Below, piece by piece: positions 1-9,222 of a DNA stretch of 64,000 nucleotides. Position 1 is the first letter of the stretch. Each line of letters begins with the position of its first letter. The notes beneath the pieces are model-generated. The model had not been told where the DNA came from, searched no databases, and saw only the letters and a list, made by a program, of their open reading frames with translations. The DNA comes from Desulfobulbaceae bacterium (lineage in GTDB: Bacteria; Desulfobacterota; Desulfobulbia; Desulfobulbales; Desulfocapsaceae), in the NCBI GenBank assembly GCA_011390165.1, contig JAABSV010000010.1, forward strand, positions 1-64,000. Direction: 5' to 3'. Both the position numbers and the translations under genes were made by a program.

Positions 1-356
1 CGGCCGATCAGGCCGAAGAGCAGCAGCGGCAGGGAAGGCCGACCAGCCGTGTATCTCCGCAAGGTCAAGGTCGGCTTCTCCGCCAGCTTCTCCGTCCGGC
101 CGATCAGGCCGAAGAGCAGCAGCGGCAGGGAAGGCCGGCCAGCCGTGTATCCCCGCAATCTCAAGGGCGGCCTGTCGAGAAGCCTCTATCAGCCCAGCCA
201 TCCCGTCGATACAAGTTGCCGAGCAACAGCGGCAGCAAGAACCAGCCGTATATCTCTACAAAAATCAAGTCCGACCTCTCTGCCAGTCAAATCGTCCAAC
301 CGATACAGGCTAGAGAGCGGCAGTCACTGGGAAAGTCAGCCAGCCGAAAATCCGTT
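1..356. repeat. 96-bp tandem repeat, decaying rightwards
   Basis: Two adjacent copies of a 96-bp unit (1-96 and from 97) are nearly identical at their starts. A third copy from about 208 and a fourth from about 296 are recognisable only in part (CAGC/GGCAG core followed by AGCCGTRTATCTC). The unit length is a multiple of three and several frames stay open, but the related copies fall in different frames. The third copy matches the first only after a one-base shift. This looks like decayed repetitive DNA or a broken repeat-protein gene rather than an intact reading frame. The array continues beyond the left window edge, so its full size is unknown. Confidence 0.7.
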
Positions 357-759
357 TACCACCGGTTGCCCCACAAGAATTCAGCCAAACAAAGAGGCCC
401 TTTCCGGCAGGGACGCGGCAAACTACTTGATCGGCTGGGGAGCGTCAAGGGGAATATAACGGGTTCTCCATTTTCCACATTTTCAGCCATGAATGAGTCT
501 TTGTTCACCTGGCGTTCATATTTCCACTGCCATCGTACTTGAATAGTTGGGAAGGTGGGGCTATTATTGCCCCGGTACCAGATATGCCCTGGATTGCATA
601 CCGTGGGGCAGCTTTTTTCTTCTGTTTGATCATAATACACCCTTTGCTTGCCTTAGTTCTGACCGACAGAGTTTACGGTGGACTGGGTAATCTGGTGCAG
701 CCGTTGCCAGGACCGGGCTGTAACTGAAATTTTTCGAATATTTCCCCTTTGAGGCAATC
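357..759. other. No gene recognised; 5' flank of ugd
   Basis: Short open frames cross this stretch on both strands, but none has a good ribosome binding site or a recognisable product. Base composition is lower in GC than the repeats to its left. The last part probably carries the promoter of the sugar-nucleotide operon. I could not single out a convincing -35/-10 pair. Confidence 0.5.
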
Positions 760-2130
760 ATGAATGTTACGGTGTTTGGGGTAGGTTATGTTGGCCTGGT
801 GCAGGCAGCTGCCCTGGCCGATGTCGGCCACCACGTCTGCTGTGTTGATGTTGATGCAAAAAAGATTGAAGGTTTGAAAAATGGCATAATTCCAATATAT
901 GAACCGGGTCTCTCCGATCTGGTACTGACCAACTACGAAAAGGGGCGACTCTCCTTCAGCACCGACCCTTCTGTTGGGGTCGTCCATGGGAAACTGCAGT
1001 TCATTGCCGTCGGTACTCCACCTGATGAAGATGGCAGTGCCGATCTGCAGTACGTCCTTGCTGTAGCTGGAAAAATCGCCGAACTTATGGACGATTCCAA
1101 GATTGTGATCAACAAGTCAACTGTACCGGTGGGGACGGCTGACAAGGTGAAAAAGCACATTTCGGCGATTCTTGACCAACGACAACTTGCCATTCCTTTC
1201 CATGTGGTTTCCAACCCTGAGTTCCTCAAAGAAGGCTCGGCCCTTGACGACTGCATGCGCCCGGAACGGATCATCATTGGTACCGGCAGTGCCGAGGTCG
1301 AAGAGGTCATGCGGGAGTTGTACGAGCCGTTCAGCCGCAACCATGATAAAATCATGATCATGGATGTACGCAGTGCAGAATTCACCAAATATGCGGCTAA
1401 CTGCATGCTTGCCACCAAAATATCCTTTATGAATGAGATGGCCAATCTAGCCGAACGGCTGGGGGTAGATATCGAGCAGGTGCGCCGTGGTATCGGTTCC
1501 GATTCGCGGATAGGGTATCAGTTCATCTACCCGGGGTGCGGCTACGGTGGTTCCTGTTTTCCAAAAGATGTCCAGGCCCTGGAACGTTCAGCGCGAGAAA
1601 TCGGCTATGAGGCCCGCATTCTCCGGGCAGTTGAAGCGGTTAACCGACAACAGAAGGAACTCCTTTTTGCCCATATCTCCTCGTTCTACCGGGAAGGGGT
1701 GGCAGGAAAGACCTTTGCCCTCTGGGGACTGGCCTTCAAGCCAAACACCGATGATATGCGGGAAGCCTCCAGTCGGGTCCTCCTCGAAGCCCTCTGGGGG
1801 GCCGGGGCCCGGGTGCAGGCCTATGACCCGGAGGCGATGGAGGAGGCGCAGCGAATCTACGGCACTCGTGACGATTTTACCTTGATGGGCACCAAAGAGG
1901 CTGCTTTACATGGCGCCGACGCCCTGGTGATCGTTACCGAGTGGAAGTCCTTTCGGGTCCCGGATTTCCAGCGGCTATCCGAGGAGTTGCGGGACAGGGT
2001 AGTGTTTGATGGCCGGAATCTGTACGATCCCGGCCGGGTGGAGAAAATGGGCATCGCCTACTACGGCATAGGGCGCGGCCGTTCGCTGTGGAAAACGGGA
2101 CCAGCTGACAAAAATGGGAGAAAGAAGTGA
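760..2130 (+). CDS. ugd: UDP-glucose 6-dehydrogenase
   Basis: Oxidises UDP-glucose to UDP-glucuronate with two NAD+, in the cytoplasm, supplying acidic sugar for surface polysaccharide. The 456-residue product has the full family layout. The N-terminal Rossmann motif GVGYVG is at residues 7-12, and NPEFLKEG is near 152-159. The catalytic pair K210 (EFTK) and N214 are present, and the catalytic Cys266 lies in [12 protein letters not shown]-terminal UDP-binding domain contains [18 protein letters not shown]. The ATG follows a GAGG at suitable distance. Its stop overlaps the next gene's GTG start by four bases, so the three sugar genes are probably one operon. Assignment as UDP-glucose rather than UDP-ManNAc dehydrogenase rests on motif similarity. 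Confidence 0.95.
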   Translation: MNVTVFGVGYVGLVQAAALADVGHHVCCVDVDAKKIEGLKNGIIPIYEPGLSDLVLTNYEKGRLSFSTDPSVGVVHGKLQFIAVGTPPDEDGSADLQYVLAVAGKIAELMDDSKIVINKSTVPVGTADKVKKHISAILDQRQLAIPFHVVSNPEFLKEGSALDDCMRPERIIIGTGSAEVEEVMRELYEPFSRNHDKIMIMDVRSAEFTKYAANCMLATKISFMNEMANLAERLGVDIEQVRRGIGSDSRIGYQFIYPGCGYGGSCFPKDVQALERSAREIGYEARILRAVEAVNRQQKELLFAHISSFYREGVAGKTFALWGLAFKPNTDDMREASSRVLLEALWGAGARVQAYDPEAMEEAQRIYGTRDDFTLMGTKEAALHGADALVIVTEWKSFRVPDFQRLSEELRDRVVFDGRNLYDPGRVEKMGIAYYGIGRGRSLWKTGPADKNGRKK

Positions 2131-3248
2131 AAAAAAGAGCGTTGATCACCGGTATTACCGGTCAGGATGGTGCCTATCTGGCTGAGTTTCTCCTTGGCAA
2201 GGGGTATGAAGTGCATGGCATAAAGCGTCGGGCCTCGCTGTTCAATACCGACCGCATTGACCATCTCTATCAGGACCCACACCGCAGCGACCGGAATTTC
2301 ATCCTCCACCACGGTGATTTAACCGACAGTTCCAGCCTGATCCATATCATTGGCAAGGTCCGGCCGGACGAGATCTACAACCTTGCCGCCCAGTCTCATG
2401 TGGCAGTCTCGTTCGAAGAGCCTGAGTATACGGCCAACTCCGATGCCTTGGGGACCCTGCGAGTACTTGAGGCCATCCGCATTCTCGGCCTCTCCGGCAC
2501 CACCCGATTCTATCAGGCATCCACCTCCGAACTGTACGGCAAGGTTCAGGAGATTCCCCAGAGCGAGACCACGCCCTTTTACCCCAGATCGCCCTATGCG
2601 GTGTCCAAACTCTATGCCTACTGGATCGTGGTCAACTACCGGGAGGCGTACGGTATCTATGCTTGCAACGGGATTCTCTTTAATCATGAATCGCCGTTGC
2701 GGGGTGAAACCTTTGTAACCCGGAAAATCACCCGGGCTCTGGCCAGAATCTTTCTCTCTCTTCAGGATTGTCTCTACCTGGGCAACCTCGATGCCCGTCG
2801 TGACTGGGGCCATGCCCGGGATTACGTGGAGATGCAGTGGCTGATGCTGCAGCAGGAGGAACCGGAGGATTTCGTCATTGCCACCGGGGTGCAGCATTCG
2901 GTGCGGGACTTTGTCAACGCCGCCGCTGCTGAAATGGGAGTTGTGCTGCGCTGGGAGGGGAAGGGGGTTGAAGAGGTGGGGCGAGTCGTTTCGATTCCGG
3001 AGAATACGGTTACCGGAAGCATGGTGCCGGGGAATGTGGTGGTCCGGGTCGATCCGCGCTATTTTCGTCCCACCGAGGTGGAGACCTTGCTTGGAAATCC
3101 GGCCAAGGCCAAGGCGAAACTCGGTTGGCAGCCGAAGACCACCTTCCCGGAACTGGTGGCGGAGATGATGCGCTACGACCTGGAGGAGGCGAGAAGGGAT
3201 GAACTGTGCCGGAATGAGGGTTTTTCGGTTCTCAACCATCACGAATAG
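2127..3248 (+). CDS. gmd: GDP-mannose 4,6-dehydratase
   Basis: Converts GDP-mannose to GDP-4-keto-6-deoxymannose, the first step to GDP-L-fucose and related 6-deoxyhexoses. It is a 373-residue extended short-chain dehydrogenase. GITGQDG (residues 9-15) binds NADP. T133 and E135 lie in ASTSELYG, and the catalytic Y157 and K161 lie in SPYAVSK. The start is GTG, overlapping the ugd stop (GTGA) and preceded by GGAGAAAG. The length matches the family. The next gene, fcl, completes the pathway. Confidence 0.95.
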   Translation: MKKRALITGITGQDGAYLAEFLLGKGYEVHGIKRRASLFNTDRIDHLYQDPHRSDRNFILHHGDLTDSSSLIHIIGKVRPDEIYNLAAQSHVAVSFEEPEYTANSDALGTLRVLEAIRILGLSGTTRFYQASTSELYGKVQEIPQSETTPFYPRSPYAVSKLYAYWIVVNYREAYGIYACNGILFNHESPLRGETFVTRKITRALARIFLSLQDCLYLGNLDARRDWGHARDYVEMQWLMLQQEEPEDFVIATGVQHSVRDFVNAAAAEMGVVLRWEGKGVEEVGRVVSIPENTVTGSMVPGNVVVRVDPRYFRPTEVETLLGNPAKAKAKLGWQPKTTFPELVAEMMRYDLEEARRDELCRNEGFSVLNHHE

Positions 3249-3308
3249 ATCTGGCTGGGTCGGTTCTGCAGAGGAGCGGACTGGACGGAGCAGTGAGTGG
3301 AGTGCGTT

Positions 3309-4391
3309 ATGGGCAAGGAAAGGATTTTTGTCGCCGGCCACCGCGGCATGGTTGGTTCGGCAATTGTCCGAAGCCTCGAGGCCATGGGCGAGGCCGAGAT
3401 TGTTACCCGCAGCCACCGCCAGGTAGATCTCACCGACCAGGCAGCGGTCGGCAAATTCTTCCGTGAGCAGCCGGTGGACCGGGTGATCCTTGCCGCCGCC
3501 CGGGTGGGAGGGATCCACGCCAATAATGTCTATCCCGCCGATTTCATCTACACCAATCTGATGATTCAGGCCAATGTCATCCATCAGGCCTGGCGGGCTG
3601 GTGTCCGGAATCTCCTTTTTCTCGGCTCATCCTGCATCTATCCGAAACTGGCGCCGCAGCCGATGCGCGAAGAGCATCTTCTCACCGGCCTCCTTGAACC
3701 AACCAATGAAGCCTACGCGGTGGCCAAGATTGCCGGAATCAAGATGTGTGAGTCGTATAACCGGCAGTACGCCACCTGTTACAGGGCGGTGATGCCCACC
3801 AATCTCTATGGACCGGGGGACAATTACCACCTCGAGAACAGCCACGTTCTGCCGGCAATGCTCCGCAAGTACCATCTTGCCCGTCTTTCCGAACTGGGTG
3901 ATCTGGCCGGGATTCAAACTGATGAACTTTGTTTTGGGGCTATTCCTGACGATATCTGCCGGGCTATAGGGTACCGGCGGCAGAGCGGAGAACTGGCTGG
4001 CGACCGCCGGCCGCAGGTGGTGCTCTGGGGTACCGGAACCCCCCGTCGGGAGTTTCTCCATGTCGACGACATGGCTGCCGCTTGTCTGCATGTGATGGCC
4101 CTTGATCAGGCCCATTTCAGCGGTGACAACCCCTCCTTTGTCAATGTCGGCAGCGGCCGGGATATCAGTATCGCCGAGGTCGCCGAGCGGGTCGCCCGCC
4201 TGGTCGGTTTTTCCGGCCCCACCGTCTTCAACCCGGCCCAGCCGGACGGTACGCCGCGAAAACTTCTCGACACCAGTAGAATCAATGCTCTCGGCTGGCG
4301 GCCCCGGTTCAGCCTGGAGGAGGGTTTGGCCGACGCCTATCGTGCCTATCGCACCCGGTTGCAAGGGCAGGGGGCAACGCCTGACAGCTGA
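3309..4391 (+). CDS. fcl: GDP-L-fucose synthase
   Basis: Epimerises and reduces GDP-4-keto-6-deoxymannose to GDP-L-fucose. It is an extended short-chain dehydrogenase with GHRGMVG at residues 10-16, a serine in LGSSCIYP (about 105-112), and Y136/K140 in YAVAK. I chose ATG 3309 because a GGAG lies six bases upstream. An in-frame GTG at 3297 would add four residues. At about 360 residues it is longer than the usual ~320. The extra sequence sits between the conserved KYH segment and [18 protein letters not shown], about residues 195-245. The gene ends six bases before a convergent unknown gene. Confidence 0.93.
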   Translation: MGKERIFVAGHRGMVGSAIVRSLEAMGEAEIVTRSHRQVDLTDQAAVGKFFREQPVDRVILAAARVGGIHANNVYPADFIYTNLMIQANVIHQAWRAGVRNLLFLGSSCIYPKLAPQPMREEHLLTGLLEPTNEAYAVAKIAGIKMCESYNRQYATCYRAVMPTNLYGPGDNYHLENSHVLPAMLRKYHLARLSELGDLAGIQTDELCFGAIPDDICRAIGYRRQSGELAGDRRPQVVLWGTGTPRREFLHVDDMAAACLHVMALDQAHFSGDNPSFVNVGSGRDISIAEVAERVARLVGFSGPTVFNPAQPDGTPRKLLDTSRINALGWRPRFSLEEGLADAYRAYRTRLQGQGATPDS

Positions 4392-4397
4392 GCGACT

Positions 4398-5708
4398 CTA
4401 CTCCTCAATCCTGCGCCGATACCGGCGGATCATGTCGTTGCGGATCGTCTGATGGTTGAGGTCGAAGATGTCGCGGGGAAAGAGGAGTTCGACGACCCCG
4501 GAGTCGAAGATCCGTCGCACCTCGTACTCGTCGTGGGAGACCTCCTTTTTGTACTTGTAGTCGAGCCAGGAACGGTTGGTGTGGATGATGAACTCCACCC
4601 GCATGCCGCCGAGACGGGCGAAAAATTTCATCATTGCCGTGGCGGGGCTGGAACCGGTGGCACTGGTGCGGTAGGCAGCGCTGCCGCTCAGGGTATCGGA
4701 AATGTCCTCCAGGACCATCAGAGAGTCGGCCCGGGCGGCACTGCGGGTGAGGTGCTGCTGAAATATCTTGATATCGGCCACCGAGTCGAGGACCGCCATC
4801 AAGCCCAGTTCGTCATCAACCGCCACTGCCGGGTTTTTCTGATTTTTTCTGAGCAGCTTGAGAACTTTTGCCTCCGGAGGTTTTTTTCGGATGGACACAT
4901 GGACCGGGATCAGTTGGTTGCCGGCGCGTATTCGCCGCCGCTTCAGAAGGGTGAGCTTTTGTCCCGCCGCGGTGGACACCTCTTTGGCAGCTTCCGGGTT
5001 GAGGACATGGACCGCAGTGCAGCAGAAATCTTCCGGAGCGTGGTCGGAGAGGAGATAGGCGATATCGTGCTCGCCGATCTTCAACTCCCTGCTCCATACG
5101 TAGTCGTTGAGGAAGTGGAGAAAGGCTGAGAACTTCTCCTCGATCTGGGTCTCCCGTTCCCGCTGGTCGATACTGCCGGCCAGATTCATCAGGGTCAGCT
5201 TCCGCCGGGCCTCAAAACGGGCCTTCTTGTGGTAGCGGTTGTTGAACATGATCAGCAGCAGGGTCACCGGGTCGTTGGCCACCTCAATCTCGTTGGTGGT
5301 GGCAACGAAGGAGGCGTAGGGGCTGAGGATCGTTGCCCGCAGAGAGTTGACTACCGCGTCGGCGGTGCGGGCGTACTCGTAGACCCTGGCTTCAACCTCC
5401 CTCTGGGTTCCGTGCAGTCCGAACATGTTGCCCAGCAGGGCGCAGGCCCGCCGACTGCGGCCGCTCTGCTCTTCTTCCTGGTCAAGCAACTTGCCGATCT
5501 GCGAGAAGCTGTTGATGTCCAGAAACTCGAAGATCTGGCTGCGTAGGGCCCGGTATTTGGTCCTGCTCACCTGCTCCCGGCAGAGCTTTTTTACCCAATC
5601 CCTGGTGTCTCGAGAAAAGGGCCGGCTGATATCGACCCTTTCCCCCACCGCCAGGGGGCCTTTCTGCAGAAGCGAGGTGAAGACACTCTCCTCTCCAATC
5701 ACCGACAT
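4398..5708 (-). CDS. Conserved-looking protein of unknown function, 436 aa
   Basis: I do not recognise this family. The frame is long, uses codons like its neighbours, and has a good binding site (GGAG five bases before ATG), so it is very likely a real gene. The product is soluble with no signal peptide or membrane segment. It is rich in charged residues, with basic stretches (KLTLLKRRRIRAG near the middle, RRYRRR at the C-terminus). Mid-protein GEHDIAYLLSDHAPEDFCC and the C-terminal SGVVELLFPRDIFDLNHQTIRND are the most motif-like parts. It is transcribed towards fcl and away from kdnB, and nothing in the context assigns a role. Confidence 0.75.
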   Translation of the reverse strand: MSVIGEESVFTSLLQKGPLAVGERVDISRPFSRDTRDWVKKLCREQVSRTKYRALRSQIFEFLDINSFSQIGKLLDQEEEQSGRSRRACALLGNMFGLHGTQREVEARVYEYARTADAVVNSLRATILSPYASFVATTNEIEVANDPVTLLLIMFNNRYHKKARFEARRKLTLMNLAGSIDQRERETQIEEKFSAFLHFLNDYVWSRELKIGEHDIAYLLSDHAPEDFCCTAVHVLNPEAAKEVSTAAGQKLTLLKRRRIRAGNQLIPVHVSIRKKPPEAKVLKLLRKNQKNPAVAVDDELGLMAVLDSVADIKIFQQHLTRSAARADSLMVLEDISDTLSGSAAYRTSATGSSPATAMMKFFARLGGMRVEFIIHTNRSWLDYKYKKEVSHDEYEVRRIFDSGVVELLFPRDIFDLNHQTIRNDMIRRYRRRIEE

Positions 5709-6028
5709 GGCTTCTCCGTTGGAATGTGTTCAGGTTGTTGAAATGGGCCTGGGCTTTGGCGGTCAGGAACTCCTGCCGACAATTGCCGGATGCCGAGCGC
5801 CCGGTTGTGAGGTGGCAGGGGCGGCTTGCGACCGAGAGTTTCGGTCGGGAAATCGCCCTTGAGTTTTGTGCCGATTTTTGTTACCTCTCGGTTGCATATA
5901 TCCACGGTATCCGGCCGATGCCAGGGGAGGATACGGAAACAACGTGTTCTGCCGCGCCTGGCTGTCCGACCAGAGCCACGCCGCCCGCCTGGGGCAACTT
6001 CCAGCCAATTCTACACCTATCAGGGACC
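5709..6028. other. Divergent intergenic region, no gene seen
   Basis: This 320-bp stretch separates the unknown minus-strand gene from kdnB. The kdnB frame is open through much of it. The encoded peptide has no similarity to the iron-alcohol dehydrogenase family and no good binding site at its possible upstream starts. It probably holds two divergent promoters, which I could not define. Confidence 0.5.
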
Positions 6029-7096
6029 ATGTACAGAAATTTCAGTATCGTGCCCAATATCATGTTCGGCAGAGGCTCTTTCAATCAGTTGACCGATGTT
6101 ATCGGCCCCAGAAAAACGGGTCAGGACTCGTTCTTCGTCTACATTCTCGACGATGTCTTCAAAGGCGGCACTCTGGAGGGGCGTCTTCCCTTGCAGGGGC
6201 GAGACCTGCTCCTGCCGGTCAATGTAGATGACGAACCGAAGACCAGCTATATCGACGCCCTGGTTCAGCGGATTCGTGACTATAGCCCACACCTGCCGGT
6301 GGGGGTCATCGGCATAGGTGGCGGCTCGGCTATGGATATCGCCAAGGCGGTTTCCCTCCTCCTCACCAACCCCGGTTCAGCGGCCGACTACCAGGGGTGG
6401 GACCTCATCAAAAACCCCTCCGTCTACCATGTGGCGGTGCCCACTTTGGCCGGTACCGGTGCCGAGATATCGCGCACAGCCATCCTTACCGGGCCGGTGA
6501 AAAAACTGGGAATCAATTCCGACCATACCCTCTTTCACCAGATCATTCTCGACCCGGAACTGCTTGCCGGGGTGCCGAAGGAGCAGTGGTTCTACACCGG
6601 TATGGACTGCTACATACACGATGTCGAGTCGTTGCAGGGGACCTACATCAACGCCTTCAGCCAAGCCTACGGTGAAAAATCACTTGACCTCTGTCGGCAG
6701 GTCTTCCTTGAGGAACACCCGGACAAAGATGACAAGCTGATGATGGCCTCCTACTTCGGTGGCATGTCCATAGCCTATTCCCAGGTTGGTGCCTGCCACG
6801 CCCTCTCCTACGGCCTCTCCTATGTCCTTGGTATCCACCACGGCATCGGCTGCTGTATCGCTTTCGACTACCTCGATGAGTTTTACCCGCAAGGGGTGGA
6901 CGAGTTCCGCCAGATGATGGCCAGGCACGGCATTACCCTGCCGCGCGGGCTGACGGTCGGGATGGAGAACGATGCCCTGGAACTGATGGTCACCACCGCC
7001 CTCAACTTGGTGCCGTTGTGGGAAAACTGTCTTGGGCCGGAGTGGCGGGAGAAGATGAGCCGCGAGCGCTGTCTTGAACTGTACCGGCGCATGTAG
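6029..7096 (+). CDS. kdnB: Iron-dependent alcohol dehydrogenase, probable Kdo 8-oxidase (KdnB-like)
   Basis: Group III iron-dependent alcohol dehydrogenase of 355 residues, the length of Shewanella KdnB. KdnB oxidises the 8-hydroxyl of Kdo so that KdnA can aminate it to 8-amino-Kdo for the lipopolysaccharide core. Visible features are the dinucleotide-binding GIGGGSAMDIAKA, the family segment VPTLAGTGAEISRTA, and a metal-binding region with HALSYGLSYVLGIHHGIGCC. Start ATG 6029 gives the family N-terminus (MYRNFSIVPNIMFG) with an AGGGA just upstream. No KdnA-type aminotransferase lies in the window. Nearby sugar-nucleotide genes fit an envelope role. The specific substrate is inferred from overall resemblance. 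Confidence 0.8.
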   Translation: MYRNFSIVPNIMFGRGSFNQLTDVIGPRKTGQDSFFVYILDDVFKGGTLEGRLPLQGRDLLLPVNVDDEPKTSYIDALVQRIRDYSPHLPVGVIGIGGGSAMDIAKAVSLLLTNPGSAADYQGWDLIKNPSVYHVAVPTLAGTGAEISRTAILTGPVKKLGINSDHTLFHQIILDPELLAGVPKEQWFYTGMDCYIHDVESLQGTYINAFSQAYGEKSLDLCRQVFLEEHPDKDDKLMMASYFGGMSIAYSQVGACHALSYGLSYVLGIHHGIGCCIAFDYLDEFYPQGVDEFRQMMARHGITLPRGLTVGMENDALELMVTTALNLVPLWENCLGPEWREKMSRERCLELYRRM

Positions 7097-7111
7097 TCGG
7101 CGGCAGGAGCG

Positions 7112-7807
7112 ATGATTGCAGTACGCCCGACCCGGGCCTGCTGGGCCGGTGTGCGTCGTGCGCTGCCCATTGTCCTCGGCTATGTGCCGATCGGTTTTGC
7201 CTACGGTGTCCTCGCCGGCAAAAGTGGACTGTCGCAGAGTAATACCCTGCTCATGTCACTGCTTGTCTTTGCCGGCTCCGCCCAGTTCATCGCCGTTGGC
7301 CTCTTTGCCGCCGGTACCGGCCCGGCGGCGATTATCCTTACCACCTTCGTGGTCAACCTGCGCCATCTGCTCATGGCTGCCTCGCTCACCCCCTATCTGG
7401 CCGGCTGGAGTAAACGGACGCTGGCCCTCTTCTCCTTCCAACTCACCGACGAAACCTTCGCCCTCCACTCGGTTGGCGCCTCGCGGTTGGAGTGTTGCCG
7501 CCTGGAGGCGCTTGCTCTGAACGTCACCGCCCAGTTCTCCTGGGTGCTGGGGACCATCCTCGGCATGATCGCAGCCGGCCTGATCGACGATGTCAAACCC
7601 TACGGTCTTGATTACGCTCTGGCGGCGATGTTCATCGGCCTGCTGGTCAGCCAGTGCGAGAGCCGGGCCAGACTGTGCACGGCCATTTTTGCCGGCGGCC
7701 TCGCCACCATCCTCTACCTGGCCGGCTGGCAGCAACTCTATATCCTCGTCGCTACCGTGGCCGGGGCGACCTTCGGCCTGGGGGTGGAAAAGTGGAGCAA
7801 ACACTGA
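7112..7807 (+). CDS. azlC: AzlC-family amino-acid exporter, large subunit
   Basis: Inner-membrane protein of 231 residues. With AzlD it exports branched-chain amino acids in characterised systems. The N-terminal PIVLGYVPIGFAYGVLAGKSGLS and following AGSAQFIAVGLFAAG are typical of AzlC, and five or more hydrophobic segments are evident. ATG 7112 has CAGGAG close upstream. The small partner gene starts inside its 3' end, the usual azlCD arrangement. The substrate cannot be told from the sequence. Confidence 0.92.
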   Translation: MIAVRPTRACWAGVRRALPIVLGYVPIGFAYGVLAGKSGLSQSNTLLMSLLVFAGSAQFIAVGLFAAGTGPAAIILTTFVVNLRHLLMAASLTPYLAGWSKRTLALFSFQLTDETFALHSVGASRLECCRLEALALNVTAQFSWVLGTILGMIAAGLIDDVKPYGLDYALAAMFIGLLVSQCESRARLCTAIFAGGLATILYLAGWQQLYILVATVAGATFGLGVEKWSKH

Positions 7808-8127
7808 TACTCTGGACCATCGTGGGGATGGCGGTGGCCACCTATCTGCCCAGACTGCTGCCTATTCTTTTTCTCAGCGGTCGGAACCTGCACCCTTTAT
7901 TGATTGCCTGGCTGCGGTTGGTACCGCCGGCAGTTCTGGCGGCGATGCTGGTTCCCTCTCTGCTGGTGCGGCAGGAGGGGCAGGTGGCCTTTTCTTTCGA
8001 GAATCTCTACCTCTGGGCGGCACTGGTCGCCTTCCCGGTTGCCTGGTTTGGGCGCAGCCTCTTTGCCACCGTGCTGGTCGGGATGGGCCTGGTGGCCCTT
8101 GGCCGCCATCTGGGCTGGGGAGGTTAA
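7792..8127 (+). CDS. azlD: AzlD-family small subunit of amino-acid exporter
   Basis: A 111-residue membrane protein starting at GTG 7792 and overlapping azlC by 16 bases. The N-terminal ATYLPRLLPI motif, followed by an LRLVPPAVLAAML segment, is characteristic of AzlD, which is required with AzlC for export. Longer upstream frames would extend it inside azlC and are not supported. Translation is probably coupled to azlC. The downstream mutY starts five bases later. Confidence 0.9.
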   Translation: MEQTLILWTIVGMAVATYLPRLLPILFLSGRNLHPLLIAWLRLVPPAVLAAMLVPSLLVRQEGQVAFSFENLYLWAALVAFPVAWFGRSLFATVLVGMGLVALGRHLGWGG

Positions 8128-8131
8128 GGGG

Positions 8132-9217
8132 TTGGGTGCCTTTGTCCAGCCTCTGCTCACCTGGTTTCGCCTGCAGGGCCGCCAACTCCCCTGGCGGCAG
8201 AGTTACGACCCCTACCACGTCTGGATCTCGGAAATCATGCTCCAGCAGACCCAGATGGAGCGGGGGGTGGCTTATTTTCTCCGCTGGGTGCGACGCTTTG
8301 CCGACGTGCAGGCGGTTGCCGCCGCCTCGGAACAGGAGATTCTCAAGTATTGGGAGGGATTGGGCTACTATGCCAGGGCCCGTAATCTGCACCGGGCGGC
8401 CCGGGAAATGGCGGCCCATTTCGGTGGCAGGGTGCCCTGCGATTACCAGACCCTGCTCAGTCTGCCGGGCATCGGGCCCTACACCGCCGCAGCCATTGCC
8501 AGCGTGGCCGGCCAACAGGATGTGGCGGTGGTCGACGCCAATGTGCTGCGGCTTTTTGCTCGCCTGTTTGATATCGCCCGGCCGGTTTCCGAACGGCAGT
8601 GTCGGGCGGAGGTGGAGACACTGGCCGCTGGCCACCTCCCCGTCGGCCAGGCACGGGCCTACAACCAGGCCTTGATGGATCTTGGCGGCCTGATCTGTAC
8701 TCCGAAACGGCCGCGGTGTACCGATTGCCCCATCGCTGCCTGGTGTCTCGCCCGGCAGCGGGGGACGGTATCGGTACGGCCGCTGCCGGGCAAGCGGCGG
8801 GCTCCCGTCTACCTGACCCGGGTGGCCGCGCTGATCGTCGCTGACGGCCGGCTCTTCCTCCAGCAGCGACCGGCAGCGGCGGTGTGGGGTGGGTTGTGGG
8901 AGTTTCCCGGCGGTGAACTGGTAGAAGGGGATTCGCCGTCCACCGCCCTGCCCGGCAAGGTGCTTGCCGCTTGTGGCTTATCGGTTGAGATCAGGCAGAC
9001 AATTCCCCCAGTCAGCCACCAGTATACCCACCACCGGGTGACGCTGCATGGCTTTATCTGCCGGATCAGGGCAGGGGGGCCACGGCAGCCGAATTGTCCA
9101 GATGCTGCTGCCTGGCAATGGGTAGCCCTGGCTGATCTGCACCGTTTTCCCTTCCCGGCCGGGCCGAGAAAACTGCTCGCGGCAGTTCGTCAGGGTCTGG
9201 CAGCGGAGTCCTGCTAA
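8132..9217 (+). CDS. mutY: A/G-specific adenine glycosylase
   Basis: Removes adenine mispaired with 8-oxoguanine in base-excision repair. It has a helix-hairpin-helix glycosylase domain with catalytic Glu34 in SEIMLQQTQ, hairpin LPGIGPYTAAAI and catalytic Asp in VVDANVLR. The [4Fe-4S] motif C-x6-C-x2-C-x5-C starts at CTPKRPRC. A C-terminal MutT-like domain (about 230-361, LQQRPAAAVWGGLWEFPGGE) recognises 8-oxoG. The open frame reaches back into azlD. The most sensible start is TTG 8132, behind GAGGTTAAGGGG, giving 361 residues. The gene converges on the fused nth-xth gene. Confidence 0.95.
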   Translation: MGAFVQPLLTWFRLQGRQLPWRQSYDPYHVWISEIMLQQTQMERGVAYFLRWVRRFADVQAVAAASEQEILKYWEGLGYYARARNLHRAAREMAAHFGGRVPCDYQTLLSLPGIGPYTAAAIASVAGQQDVAVVDANVLRLFARLFDIARPVSERQCRAEVETLAAGHLPVGQARAYNQALMDLGGLICTPKRPRCTDCPIAAWCLARQRGTVSVRPLPGKRRAPVYLTRVAALIVADGRLFLQQRPAAAVWGGLWEFPGGELVEGDSPSTALPGKVLAACGLSVEIRQTIPPVSHQYTHHRVTLHGFICRIRAGGPRQPNCPDAAAWQWVALADLHRFPFPAGPRKLLAAVRQGLAAESC

Positions 9218-9222
9218 ATTGC

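Noticed and set aside
2319-3584. Long open frame antisense to gmd and fcl
   Set aside because: High-GC shadow frame; both sense genes are complete and well conserved.
5726-6028. N-terminal extension of the kdnB-like gene
   Set aside because: The added ~100 residues do not resemble the family, the upstream starts lack a binding site, and ATG 6029 gives the expected length.
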